A stretch of DNA of 64,000 nucleotides, taken from Kingdonia uniflora. Its lineage: Eukaryota; Streptophyta; Magnoliopsida; Ranunculales; Circaeasteraceae. A model generated the notes under the pieces. That model made no database searches. It saw only the letters and a program-made list of their open reading frames with translations, and was not told the origin of the DNA. This document shows, one piece after another, positions 45,890-56,760 of the stretch. The DNA lies in assembly GCA_014058105.1 (NCBI GenBank), contig JACGCM010001844.1, positions 1,550,001-1,614,000 of the forward strand. The letters run 5' to 3'. A program made the translations under genes and the position numbers. Within the stretch, counting starts at the first letter, position 1. Every line of letters starts with the position of its first letter.

Positions 45890-47272
45890 AATTATTTATA
45901 TGAAAACCACATCTTTAATTCGCTTTCTTCACTTTGCTCGTCATTCCACATTACATTTGCAATTACTTGTCGCAATTGAATTATGCTTTCACGTTGTGCT
46001 ATTCGATAAGTACTACCAGCTCCATGTATTTGCACTTGATTCTCTTCACCTTCATCTTCACTATCATCTTCTTCCATTTTACTAAATAGCCAATCATTTA
46101 TGTTCTCCTTTCTTATGTGGTTATGTATGATTCAACATGCAATAACAATCTTCACCTATGTTTCAAATGGATAGGGATGAGCTATTCTCAATATAGCAAA
46201 ACGAGCTTTCAATATGCCAATAATGCGTTCTATAACATTTCTAGCCTATGAGTATCGGTGATTGTATAACTCCTTTGTATTACTTGGATTATCACCACCC
46301 GTAAATTTGTTTAAATTATATCAAACACCACGAAATGGCGCAAGAAAACCTTGTATGTTTGCAAAACCTGCATCGACGAGATAATATTATATATATATAT
46401 ATATATAGTATTTATTCAAATTTAATTATATCATACTTTTATACTCGAAAAGTTATAACTAATACCTTCAGGGATTTGAAGCTTATCACCCCTTGTCAAA
46501 ACTGACTGTAGTACACGTGAGTCTGAAGCCGAACCTTCCCAGCCCGCTAAAATATACTGAAATTGCAAATTGAATTAACATGCGGTTAAAACATTTTGTG
46601 TAATACTGCCTTTCCGATTGCAAAAAGCTCATTGATCATCAGCGTTTATAAACGTTGGGATGTGTGTTCCATTTATTGCTCCCACGCAATCTTTATGAAA
46701 ATTGCATAAAATGTCAGAGTAAGAAATTTAAAAAGAAAGTCAATCTTTAATGAAATTCTACCCTTAAAATATTAAAAAAATCTTGGATCATTTAAGATCT
46801 CGTTCGGAGTATTAGGCTTTGCAGGTTGGAAGAATTTTGGTGCAAGAGAAACAACAACATCTAAAACAGTGTTGAAGTGACGATTAATAGTTTCTCCCGA
46901 ATGTCAATATTGTTCTTAGACTATCTATTACATTCGTCATGACCAATATAACATATAAGAACATTGCTACTTTCTCATCAACGTCAACTCTTCTCGTATC
47001 TCGCAAAGAACCTTCCGTTCTTAAAATATCACACAACTTTTGAAAGGCATGCTTATTCATACGAAGGTTTTCATACAATCCGAACATGATTACTGTTTAC
47101 TAACTCGGCGATGTATTCTTTACCAGTTAATTTTAAATCGCGACATTGTTCCTTTTAAATTTACATAGTAATGACAAACTGCCACTGCAGCTGCGGTTGT
47201 AGGCAAGACAATCATATCTTCTTCATCTGAATCATAGTCACCCATCATACTTTACTTCCTGCATTTTTATAA
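45890..47272 (-). pseudogene. PIF/Harbinger transposase (DDE_Tnp_4), broken
   Basis: On the minus strand: RMNKHAFQKLCDILRTEGSL, DTRRVDVDEKVAMFLYVI (the N-terminal helical part), then INRHFNTVLDVVV. The first catalytic motif, usually AIDGTHI, reads AINGTHIP, so the Asp is replaced. The second, VDAGFANIQGFLAPF, is kept, as is the third, ARNVIERIIGILKARF, with its Glu. The acidic C-terminus is MEEDDSEDEGEENQ. There are stops (for example after NADDQ) and frameshifts. The protein would cut and paste the element with the Myb-like partner; this copy cannot be active. Confidence 0.85.
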
Positions 47273-47599
47273 ATCATCTATTGTATATAATCAATAAATT
47301 AACATTCAAAATTTTAAATAACCATACAATTGGAAATAAATGAATTACTTTAAACTTTAATAATTTATATCAAAACTAATAATAAGACAATTTATTGTGT
47401 AATATTGCATTAAAGCTGAAATGAACTAATAAATCAATGACGAAATGTCTTATTTAAATAATAACTAAACTAATAAAAAATAATTTTAGGGGTTGCAATC
47501 CTAATTGTCTTTCTTAGGATTTATTTTCCACATCAACCACGTCTTTCATTTATTTTCGGCTCGGTTGAGAAACATTCTCGCTTTTCCTTCATCCTCGAG

Positions 47600-48480
47600 T
47601 AGATCGTAAGCTTTTAAGTAATCACCCTCTTATAAACCCGAAATAGCGTCAAGCGCTTCAATGACGTTTGGTTTCTTTTTACTCTCCGATCTCCTATTTT
47701 TTATTCTATTAACTGCGGATGTAATTGATTTTAAAGCATCAATCATGCCTTCACCAATATTCTTTTTCCCTTTTATGCTATCTTCAGCAGTTAAAGTTAT
47801 TTTTGCCAATTTGCATTTTTCTTCTTCTTGTTTTTTCTACTTCATTGTTTACAAGAGGTGAGGCATCATTCACGGCTTCATCATTTGAAGAATCTTGAAC
47901 TTGAGTTATGTTAACATCACTCAACTTTCCAGAGTTCAGATCTTTAGCCGAACGAGCGTATTTTCCTGTTGTTGTTGATTTTCTACAAATCTCATCAAGA
48001 TCGTGGTAGTTCGACATTGTTTTAGTTTGCATAGGTTTAGCTTCATGATGCTCCTGTATTTTGTCATGTATAAATTAATAGTTTATTTCAAACAATAACT
48101 TTTAAGTTCTAAGTATTATAAAGTTACACATCTTTAGATAATTAATCATCCCAAACGTAAGTTTCAGCTGCCACCATTTGTTTTTCATCATCCCATCCAA
48201 ATATACTTTAGTCCAGGAGAGCCTTCAAAATTGTGTAGATATTTTGTAACTTCTTATGTCAATTTTTCAGGATCTTCTTATCATCATATTTTCGTACTTT
48301 TCATTTTTTTTGTCATTTCAACCCACACAATCTTCGTAAATGACCTTTCATTTCTTTTCCCTGCACGTACTTGCTCTAGCATGAGATCTAGGAAAGAGCG
48401 ATCCATCGGCGGGGTCCACTCAGTTCTACCGCGAGGATTGTTGGAAGTGCCAACATTTTCCATAGGTGGGTTTACAATTA
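47600..48480 (-). pseudogene. Myb/SANT-like partner of the PIF/Harbinger transposase, broken
   Basis: The minus strand reads, with shifts, VDPADGSLFPRSHARASTC in one frame, equivalent to WTPPMDRSFLDLMLEQVRAG in the other: the start of a plant Myb_DNA-bind_3 domain. A later part, MQTKTMSNYHDLDEICRKST plus a Lys/Arg-rich tail (VEKTRRRKMQIGK), is the linker and end of that protein family. An AT-rich gap interrupts the middle. It would bind the element ends in an intact copy. Confidence 0.7.
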
Positions 48481-49838
48481 TGAATCAAAGTTAAATTTTA
48501 GATTACTTAAAAAAATATATCAAGTTGTTGGTGGTTTAGTCCATCTTCGCAAGATGGATGAAAAAAATTTACAGCAAAATCCATAAATCACCCCCGCTAT
48601 ATGAAATAAACTAAATTACTATATATTCTTCTCAAATCAAACCAATTTGTGTTTTGGTATCTATCTAATATACCTAAAATAGTCTTATCTAACTTATTAA
48701 AAACCTAACCTATTTTAGGTAGTTGCAATTACAAACCTACCAAACATACTACAAGGGTTCAGTTTGCTTGAGATGCTTCATGGGTTGACTTCATCTGTGT
48801 AGTTTACTAAAACTATAAGAGTTTCTACATTTATGTACTAAAAGTTGGCACACTAGCGTAATTCAACGTTCAAACTTTTCTATTCTCAAGAAGCAGCATA
48901 CAATTTGTAAATCTAAATTGACGATTTCACATATTTAACAATGCGCATAAGCAAAGATATCCGTGAAATTTAAAGTGAGAACAACAATAAAATCAAGCGC
49001 ATATACAAAATACCAATGAAAACTAAATTAATAGACACATTAAAGCAAGAAATAATTAACACTGCAAATAAAGGCAGTACAATTTACGTCATTATTGAAT
49101 ATTGACCAATATCCCTCTTTGAATAAATATATTTAGTTGACATACTTGTTATAAAAAAGAAGTCTTATAAAACATACAAAAACAGATAGAACATACCTTA
49201 GAGTCCAAACCTTATGGGAATTCAACGTTCTCTACTCTAAATATAATAAACATAGTTGCAGTATGTCGGTGTACTGAAGGAAAAAGAAAAACAATAAATG
49301 ATTAGTTGGCAATTATGATGAAACAATCTATAAAAATAATAAACAGATTAAGAAAAGATAAGAATAAACATTTTTGAAACTCAGTTACTACTTCGAAACA
49401 TAGTTTGGATATTTTGAGAACTAACTTGCTGTAAGTCACGTCTAGTGTTTTCAGTACTTGCAGTTACAGTGCAATTAACTTTTATGGTAGAGCATCTCTA
49501 GACTTTGATAATCTTATTTAAGATGACTAATACTACAATACTAAACGCTGGGTTTTATATCGTTATTGACATAAAAACACAAAAATAAGCATCCAAAATC
49601 CATTTGAAAATTGAGCATCCTAGGCCAAATAGAGCTTTACTTTAACAGGGGTAATTTTTATGACTTTACCTCTCTCGTACGTGATCTCGAGGTTCCTGGT
49701 GATATATGAAAGAAAAACATATCCATTTGAATTTTCTACTGTTGAGATGCCCTACAAGTCATATAATGGAGTGAATGTAAGGCTTAAGTATATTTTGAAA
49801 GTCACATTGTGGAGTGTCAAGATTTTGTGGTTCGTAAC
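48481..49838. other. AT-rich flank, no gene recognised
   Basis: Probably the 5' flank of the PIF/Harbinger element, then ordinary spacer up to the Tat LTR. A 74-codon ORF at 49660-49884 overlaps the LTR start and is likely chance. Confidence 0.4.
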
Positions 49839-50454
49839 TGTAGGGGCCTACCCCTTGATTTTACCTAAATTGAGCTATCTCTAGTTTGAACTACCTCTAT
49901 GTCAGACCCATGTATTCTCCACATGACTTCACCAGTCAACATTGTCACATCCTCCATGAACTGACAAGAAACTTGGGTCGAGCTCAAACCGAAAAACCTG
50001 AACAAGTCAAAGCCACCTGTCTCTCTCAAACTCAGTAATTAATCACTCAACTGCCACTAACCACATTGTTCAGAGAATATGCTCCAACACGATGAAGAAC
50101 TGCGGGAAAGGCCTATATAAAGAAAAAGTTTTAGAAGAGACAAAGACCAGAAAATTACAGGAGAAATCACCAGGAAAACTATATTTTCTAGATTCTCCAA
50201 AACTTTAAACTTCTTATTCACAAGATCAAACATTTCTAAGGCTAGAGATCACTTGTAATAAGATATCAGCCTCAAGCAATAAACGTCACTATTACAAAAA
50301 TCCTCAACCCGAGGTCGTGGTTTTTAACCTATTCATAGGTTTTCCATGCTAAACACCTGTGTTATTTCTTGTTTTTAATTAGATTTTGTTACAGGTACAT
50401 TGGTGTAAGAGCTAATTCTAGGCCACTTTGAGCTTACAGAACTAGGCCATTACA
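49839..50454 (+). repeat. 5' LTR of a Tat-type Ty3 element
   Basis: Starts TGTAGGGGCCTACC and ends GGCCATTACA, directly before the primer-binding site. A TATA-like CTATATAAAG is at about 50114. The partner 3' LTR was not found up to 64000. A similar opening (TGTAGGGACCTAAC) at 61530 does not continue as LTR. Confidence 0.75.
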
Positions 50455-50455
50455 T

Positions 50456-50475
50456 TTGGCGCCATCTGTGGGAAA
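50456..50475 (+). promoter_or_regulatory. Primer-binding site of the Tat-type element
   Basis: TTGGCGCCATCTGTGGGAAA, the kind of site found in plant Tat/Athila Ty3 elements, one base after the LTR. It fixes the strand and the LTR end. Confidence 0.85.
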
Positions 50476-50529
50476 GAAAATCATTTCCACGATATCCTAA
50501 GGCATTTAGTCACTCAACTATAAATTTTA

Positions 50530-51059
50530 ATCATGGTCACTTACATACGACCAGCAACCAGAATTCAGTTCGACCTTTCAGTTGAGCCAAATACAGAGGT
50601 TCAATGGACATCAGAATGCGAAACAACTTTTTAGGATCTCAAAACCTATTTTGGGAGGTCTCCCATCATGAACACCCCAATAAATAATGAAGAACTGATT
50701 ATTTACCTAGTATTTACAAATACTTCACTCAGCTCGATTCTCATTCGACTTGAAGGGAAAATTGAGAAACCAGTCTACTTTATCAGCAAAACCCTTACTC
50801 CAGTGGAAATGAGGTACTCAAAAATCGAGAAACTTCTTCTTACTCTTGTTTATACTTCACAAAAACTTAAACACTACTTCCAAGCTGATTCAGTCAAAGT
50901 CATGACGAACTACCCACTTCAGGAGATTCTATCGAAGAAATAAAAATCAAGAAGAGTGCAACAATGGTCAGTCAGTTTGGGAGAACATGATATCAAGTTT
51001 GAATAACGTCATTCCAAAAAGGGGAAGGCTGTTGCTGATTTCCTCGCAGATTTTCCAGT
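50530..51059 (+). pseudogene. gag start fused to RT end and first RNase H of the Tat element
   Basis: MVTYIRPATRIQFDLSVE is a gag-like start. It runs on within a few codons into VQWTSECETTF*DLKTYF, the connection after reverse transcriptase. The RNase H follows: YLVFTNTSLSSILIR, KPVYFISKTLTPVEMRYSKI and VMTNYPLQEIL, with Thr-Asn in place of the usual D in the last motif. It then reaches VADFLADFPV, where the inserted element begins. A deletion removed the centre of the polyprotein. Confidence 0.85.
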
Positions 51060-51619
51060 TAATCCATAATTCGAAGAGAAACCCTAGTTAGCAGAAAAGT
51101 AGGACGAACACATAAATTGGATTGGGAAAAGTCCCTTTAAGAGTTTCAATTGCTTAAATCAATTTATTACAACTTGAATTATTTTAAACCCTAAGCTTCT
51201 TCCTCAGAACCCGTATTGAACTAACATAGATTAGAAAAATAACCTAAGTCCCCTTTATATACTAGGGAACAAAAAATACTAATAGCATGGATCTCGAGGT
51301 AAAACTACGACTCAAAATCATAACCTACGCCAAGCTCGTTCGAACGACATCTATGCCCGTTCAAACGACTTTATGCTAATTGGTCTAAAACTCTAAAAAC
51401 TTGACAAGTCGTTCGAACGGCATCCAAGCTCGTTCGAATAAAAATTGTCTATGGGCCAAAATTCTAGAGAGTATGAAAAGAGTTGTTTGAATAAAATAGG
51501 GAGTCGTTCGAACGACTTGGGTTTCCTGGGACAAATTCTAAAGAGTATGAAAAGGGTCATTCGAACGACTTTACTATAATTTGGTCTTTGACCAGATCCT
51601 CCTGGATTATGGCTTCCCC

Positions 51620-52060
51620 CTTTAGAAGCCTTAAGCTCCTGCTCAAGCTAGAATTGGAGATGTAGGAATGCGATAGTGCCCATTTCCTTGTTGTACCACT
51701 TCGACGTACAAGGTAGCTGGCCCTTTTTCCCAACTCGAAACGATTCAATACCACCCCATCTTGTAGTATGAACTTTCCTCTCTAGAATACCATCCTTCAA
51801 CAACGGATCTTATCTTTCCATCCATAAGTCATCAACTGATGGTAAGCGAGTATCGATTGCAGAGTCTTTTTCTAAAAAAGATGGCTCAAACAACTTTAAA
51901 TGTTCAACATTAATCACCAAATACATCTTCATGGAAGGTGGCAAATCCAACTGGAATGCATTGTCACTAATATTCTTGAGTATAAAAAATAGACCATAAC
52001 AGATATGTTTGAGCTTCTTACCTTCCCCCTTAAGCCATTCCTTACCCAAATGCAACCAAA
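51620..52060 (-). pseudogene. Integrase C-terminal part of the inserted Ty3 element
   Basis: VWLHLGKEWLKGEGKKLKHI, GLFFILKNISDNAFQLDLPP and VINVEHLKLFEP form the usual C-terminal GPY/F-like domain after plant Ty3 integrase. A further basic piece reaches the polypurine tract. A clear chromodomain could not be confirmed. Confidence 0.8.
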
Positions 52061-52073
52061 CTAGGTCGCTCTC

Positions 52074-52800
52074 TTAAAAAGTACACTCAACCCGATGCTT
52101 GTTGTGGCGAGCCTTATACTTTGCTCGAGCCTTCTTAAACTGTACTTCAACCACCTCATAAACCTTGCTTATATTCTCAATGAAATGCTGAGCTTTAACT
52201 TGCTCCTCTTCCTCCTTCCCTGACACCATCTTGTCGCCAAGACTAAATGCCAAATTAAAAGGGCTTTGCGGCAAGTACCTTAAACAAACTTCAAATGGAG
52301 ACTTTAAAGTGAAACCATGTATCGCCTGGTTAAACAAAAACTGAAGATACGGTAAACTCTCATCCCAAGTCTTAGGATGCTTAGAATGGAATCCCCGTAA
52401 TAAATGTACCAAAGTATGATTAACCACCTCTGTTTGCCCGTCAGTCTATGGATAAAAAACGGTACTTCTCTTCAACTTAGTGTCTATCATCCCTATCAGA
52501 AATAATAGAAGAAGGGAACCCAAAATACCTCCAGACGTCTCTGAAAAACAATCGCGCTGCTCTTTCCCCGGTGACCATCTTCTGGCATGGAATAAGAACA
52601 ATCATCTTGCTGAATCGATCCACCACCACAAACAAATAGTCATTCTTACACCTAGTCATGGGCAAGCCACCCATAAAATCCATTAAAATACTCTCCCAAG
52701 GTCGAGTAGGAACTGGCAATGGTAAGTACAGTCCTATCTTCCTATTGGAAGGCCTCGATGTGCCACGAACCATACGAACAACATCCATTTATATTTTTGG
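52074..52800 (-). pseudogene. Integrase core of the inserted Ty3 element
   Basis: The minus strand gives LPVPTRPWESILMDFMGGLP (first Asp), NDYLFVVVDRFSKMIVLIPC, the SSIISDRDDRH motif (second Asp) in which a stop follows soon, then, after a gap with a stop, VNHTLVHLLRGFHSKHPKTW and LPYLQFLFNQAIHGFT. Two frames are needed. The HHCC finger upstream (about 52800-53000) is worn. Confidence 0.9.
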
Positions 52801-53229
52801 CCAATAGACATAACGCTGCAAATTCAAAAGAGTCTTCTCAACCCTAAAATGGCCTGCCACCCAGGAATAATGTGCCTCTCGAATCTAATGCAAACAGTCT
52901 CCACCCTCTGGAATACATAGTAGACTGCCCCTGTAAATTAAACTATCCTTCAGAACATACTCGCATGTCTTGTCTTGCAGCAACTTCTCGTAAATCACAC
53001 TGAGCTCCTTGTCGTCGTCATACTCTGAAACGTACTTAAAAGGAATAATAGGTTGTATCTACATAGCTGCCAACAAAACAATAATAGTTGGTAAATGGGG
53101 TCGAGATAACATATCAACTATTTTACTGTCCACTCCTTTCTTATACTTGATTAATTAGGTAAACTGCTAAAGGTACGACATCCACTTCATATGACGAGTT
53201 TGCTATAGCTTGAACTGCGTAGATAAGAA

Positions 53230-53480
53230 TTATAATGGTTTGTGATCGGAATGTACCACAACCTCCTTCCCCAATAAGTAACTCCGACAATGTTTTACTG
53301 ATTGATATAACGCGTAGAACTCCTTATCGTAGGTAGGATAATTGTGTACTGCTCCTGTAAATATCTCTGAATGGTAAACAACCGGTTTCCCATCCTGTAA
53401 AAGGATTGCCCCCAATGCATATTCTAACGCACCTGTCTCGACCTCAAAAGGCCGCTGTAAAATGGGCAATACTAACATTA
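53230..53480 (-). pseudogene. RNase H of the inserted Ty3 element
   Basis: One frame gives FEVETGALEYALGAILLQDG (usual DAS at VETGA changed to ETG), KPVVYHSEIFTGAVHNYPTY, DKEFYALYQSVKHCRSYLLG and VVVHSDHKPL. The first catalytic Asp is therefore replaced by Glu. The later Glu and Asp are kept. Confidence 0.88.
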
Positions 53481-53534
53481 GTCATCCGTAATCTTGCGCT
53501 TCAGTAACAGAAAAGCCTTCTCATTGTGCTCTTT

Positions 53535-54440
53535 CTACACAAACTGTACCCCCGTCTTCGTCAAAGAATGTAACGGTACAGAAATTTGTGAAAAATGATG
53601 GATAAACTTATGCAAGCACTGACAATAGCCCATAAAACTCTTTACTTTTGTCACTGTACGGGGTCTAGGCCAATTAGTAATGACCGAGACCTTCTCTGGA
53701 TTGACCTTAAGCTCGTCGCCACTAATAATAAATCCCAAATAGACTAGCTCCCTCTTCCCAAACTCGTACTTCTTCCCATTTACATTTTGTGTGATCGTAA
53801 AATACCCAACACTTTGCGTAAATTCCCAAGGTGCTCCTCCCATGTACGACTATATATTAAGATATCATCCAAATATACAATCAAAAAATCATCAATAAAA
53901 GTATGAAGTACCTCATTCATTAAACACATAAACGTTGCTGGGGCATTGCATAACCTAAAGGGTATCTCACCAACCACTCAAATAGTCCCTATTTGGTCTT
54001 GAACACTGTCTTCCAAGTATCTTCTTCCCGGATTTGAACTTGATGGTAACCCGACTTAAGATACAACTTGGTGAAAAACCGAGCCATCTACAACTCATCT
54101 AAAAGCTTATCCATCCGTGGAAGTGGATAACAATTCTTCAATGTAATCTTGTTTAGCGCCCGATAATCCACACACATCCTCCAAGACCCATCTTTCTTCA
54201 GTACCAATAACACCGATGAACCACAAGGTGAGCAACTTGGATTAATAACTCCTTACTCCAGGAGTTCATGTACCTATTTCTTGATCTCATCAGACTCTGT
54301 AACAGAAGTCTGATATAAATCAATATTGGGTAGCGGCTCACCATTCACCAAGGTGATATCATGCTCCACATCCCTCTTGCGTGATATCCCTTCTATGCCT
54401 AGAAATAAGTCTTCATACTCGTCTTACAACTTCCCCATAT
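53535..54440 (-). pseudogene. Reverse transcriptase of the inserted Ty3 element
   Basis: The minus strand reads [82 protein letters not shown] and the catalytic VYLDDILIYS, then VYLGFIISGDELKVNPEKV. This is a full set of Ty3 RT motifs with all catalytic Asp codons present, interrupted by three or four stops or shifts. Confidence 0.92.
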
Positions 54441-54948
54441 CAGTTTGTTGCTTAGGAGACATTGCCAAAGTAGACAACACCTTAGCCGACAGACCCTCTT
54501 GAACCGGTTGTACCAACAACAATACAAATTTGCCGCTCACATTAACCAACCTCTTCGTCTGAGTCGTCGTTACTAAATTATTGGTAGTGAGATGCTCCTT
54601 GTACCCATTAATATGAAATTCCGTCCCATCCTTCCCAAGATGATACTTGCGAGCTCTACGGTAAAGGATTGCATCTCGGTCTTAAAGATAAGGGCTTCCC
54701 AATATGTTTTGACATACGTCCAATGGAACCACCTCACATGTCACTTCATCAATAAACATCTCAGTAATCACAAACTTGAACGTACACTGCTTAATGATCT
54801 TCAACTCCGCCTCTTTCTGAATCTAACCCAAACCGTACGGCTTAGGATGAGCCACAGTAGCCAAACCCATTTTCTTCACCACCCTCTTAAAGATTAAATT
54901 CTTCTAATTACTCGAATCAATGATGGCCTCGACTAAGCTTTACTTCAC

Positions 54949-56159
54949 TTAAAAGCTAACATAAAAAAGTTCTTTCCGACTTGCCTCGTCAATAATTATA
55001 GGTTGCTTGAACATCAGAGTAAGCTTAGGATTTAGCATATCTAAATCCGGAAGATCCATAATCGCTGCGGCTAGTACACTTTTCTCCTTCTTGCCCCTCT
55101 CCTCCTTCAGCCGAAGCTTCGGGTGAAGTTTCCAACATCTATATGAAATGTTCCCATTAGGCTTACAATGACTACAGATATTCCCCTTAGATGAAGACCC
55201 CTCTCCTTTTGACTCCCCTTTCTGATCATACTTCCAATTAGACTTGTACCCCGACTTGCTCTTGTCGTCTTTCTTGTCACTCTTCAAGTACTTGCCTTCA
55301 ATGGCAATTGCTTTAACGGTAGCATCCTCGATATTATTAACATGAAAGGGCTTTAATTCTCTTCGAATGGACTCTGACAAACCTCCCGTATACTTTATGA
55401 ACACCTCGTACTCATCTATATTAATATCTAAAACTAACGCTTGGTCATGAAACTTTGTAGTGAACTGTTGTACGGATTGCCCAAACCTTTGGCGTAAATT
55501 ATACCATTTGTACCATTGCTCTTGTTCATACATAATTGGATAGAATTGCTTCCTCACCAAAACCTTGAATTCTTTCCAACTTAAACTTCCTATATTGTAG
55601 CATTTTCGATAGGATTTCTACCACGTTAGTGAATGACTTGCGAATTTCAACGTTGAGAAACAAATTTTCTGAGCATCGAAATATTTATAAACAGAAAATA
55701 GGTCTCCAACCTATCTAACCAATTATCCAACATCTCTGCATCGACTGAATCATCGAATACCGAAATTTCAATCTTAAAGTCAATACGAATATTACGCATA
55801 AGATTCATTGACTTACCAAAACCCGAGCGCTCCTTGATGGATTTGGCATTACTAGAATCACTATCGATCTCTGCATTATCCACGTCTCCATCCACCTCCA
55901 GAACCCCTTTCTTCCGCGAGTGGCCTCGCCGTGTCGCCTAAGCGGGAGCCTTCGCGTGGTTCGTGAGGCACAATTGTTCAATGAACTCCCCTAGAGTAGA
56001 AGTTAGGTAAAAAACTATCATTTCCAAAGTCGTGGGTCGATTGTTGGAATTGTCCATCTCCAAATTGTTCTTTTTCTTTGAATTAGGTTTACGATGAATT
56101 GTCAACGGACTCACTAGCTTCTCCTTCGTTTGCTTGAGACTATCACGTGTAGAGACCAT
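54949..56159 (-). pseudogene. gag of the inserted Ty3 element, broken
   Basis: Pieces: 56159-55938 (MVSTRDSLKQTKEK start), 55895-55647 (MLDNWLDRLETYF, the capsid opening), 55560-54949 (WYNLRQRFGQSVQQFTTKFH, then KAIAIEGKYL and a Lys/Ser-rich linker). The zinc knuckle is CSHCKPNGNISYRC: the His of C-x2-C-x4-H-x4-C is altered. CWKLHPKLR follows, as in many plant Ty3 gags, and a protease-linked part starts LMFKQPIIIDEAS. One stop and two shifts separate the pieces. Confidence 0.85.
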
Positions 56160-56760
56160 AAACCAAAATTAACCCCCGAAGATCATGACTGGAAAGCAGA
56201 TACCACTTAATCCACATTATGAAGAGAAACCCTAGTTAGCAGAAAAGTATGAAGGACACATACATTGGATTGAGAAAGGTCCCTTTAAGAGCTTCAATCA
56301 CTAAAATCAATTGATTACAACTTGAATTACTCTAAACAATAAGCTTTTTCCTCAGAACTCTTATTGAACTAAGATAGATTTAGAAAAATAACCTAAGTCC
56401 CCTTTATATACTAGGGAATAAAAAAAATACTAATAACACGGATCTCGAGGCTAAACTATGACTCAAAATCACAACCTACGCCAAGCTCGTTCGAATGACT
56501 TTATGCTAATTGGTCTAAAACCCCCAAAACTTGACAAGTTATTCGAATGACATCCAAGCTCGTTCGAACAAAAATTATCTATGGGCCAAAATTTTAGAGA
56601 GTTTGAAAAGAGTCATTCGAGCGAAATAGGGAGTCGTTCGAACGACTTGGGTTTCCTGGGCCAAATTCTAGAGAGTTTGAAACGAGTCGTTCAAACGACT
56701 CTCAACCTCGTTCGAATGACTTTACTATAATTTGGTCTTCAACTAGATCCTCCTGGATCA

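Larger units (their letters stand above)
45581..49635 (-). mobile_element. PIF/Harbinger element, decayed
   Basis: Two genes on the minus strand, a DDE_Tnp_4 transposase (45890-47272) and a Myb/SANT-like partner (47600-48480), form the usual pair of a plant PIF/Harbinger element. GGGGCTATTTGG at 45581 and, reversed, GCTCTATTTGG ending at 49635 are candidate terminal repeats, but they are short and no TTA/TAA duplication is clear, so the outer limits are tentative. An (AT)n run lies at 46388-46407. Confidence 0.62.
51060..56760 (-). mobile_element. Complete Ty3/Gypsy LTR retrotransposon, minus strand, inserted in the Tat element
   Basis: LTRs at 51060-51609 and 56208-56760 (550 and 553 bp). 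The target duplication CCAGT lies at 51055-51059 and 56761-56765, and removing the element restores the Tat reading (FPV/PVEDPEWEE). The primer site TGGTATCTGC (minus) is beside the right LTR; the polypurine AAAGGGGGAAGCC is at 51610-51622. Order on the minus strand: gag, RT, RNase H, integrase, a chromovirus-like tail. All genes have stops, so it is complete in structure but inactive. The LTRs carry TCGTTCGAACGA motifs, like the solo LTR at 30035. Confidence 0.95.

Noticed and set aside
46380..46410. CRISPR-like or other spaced repeat
   Set aside because: Simple (AT)n run; no CRISPR array exists in the window.
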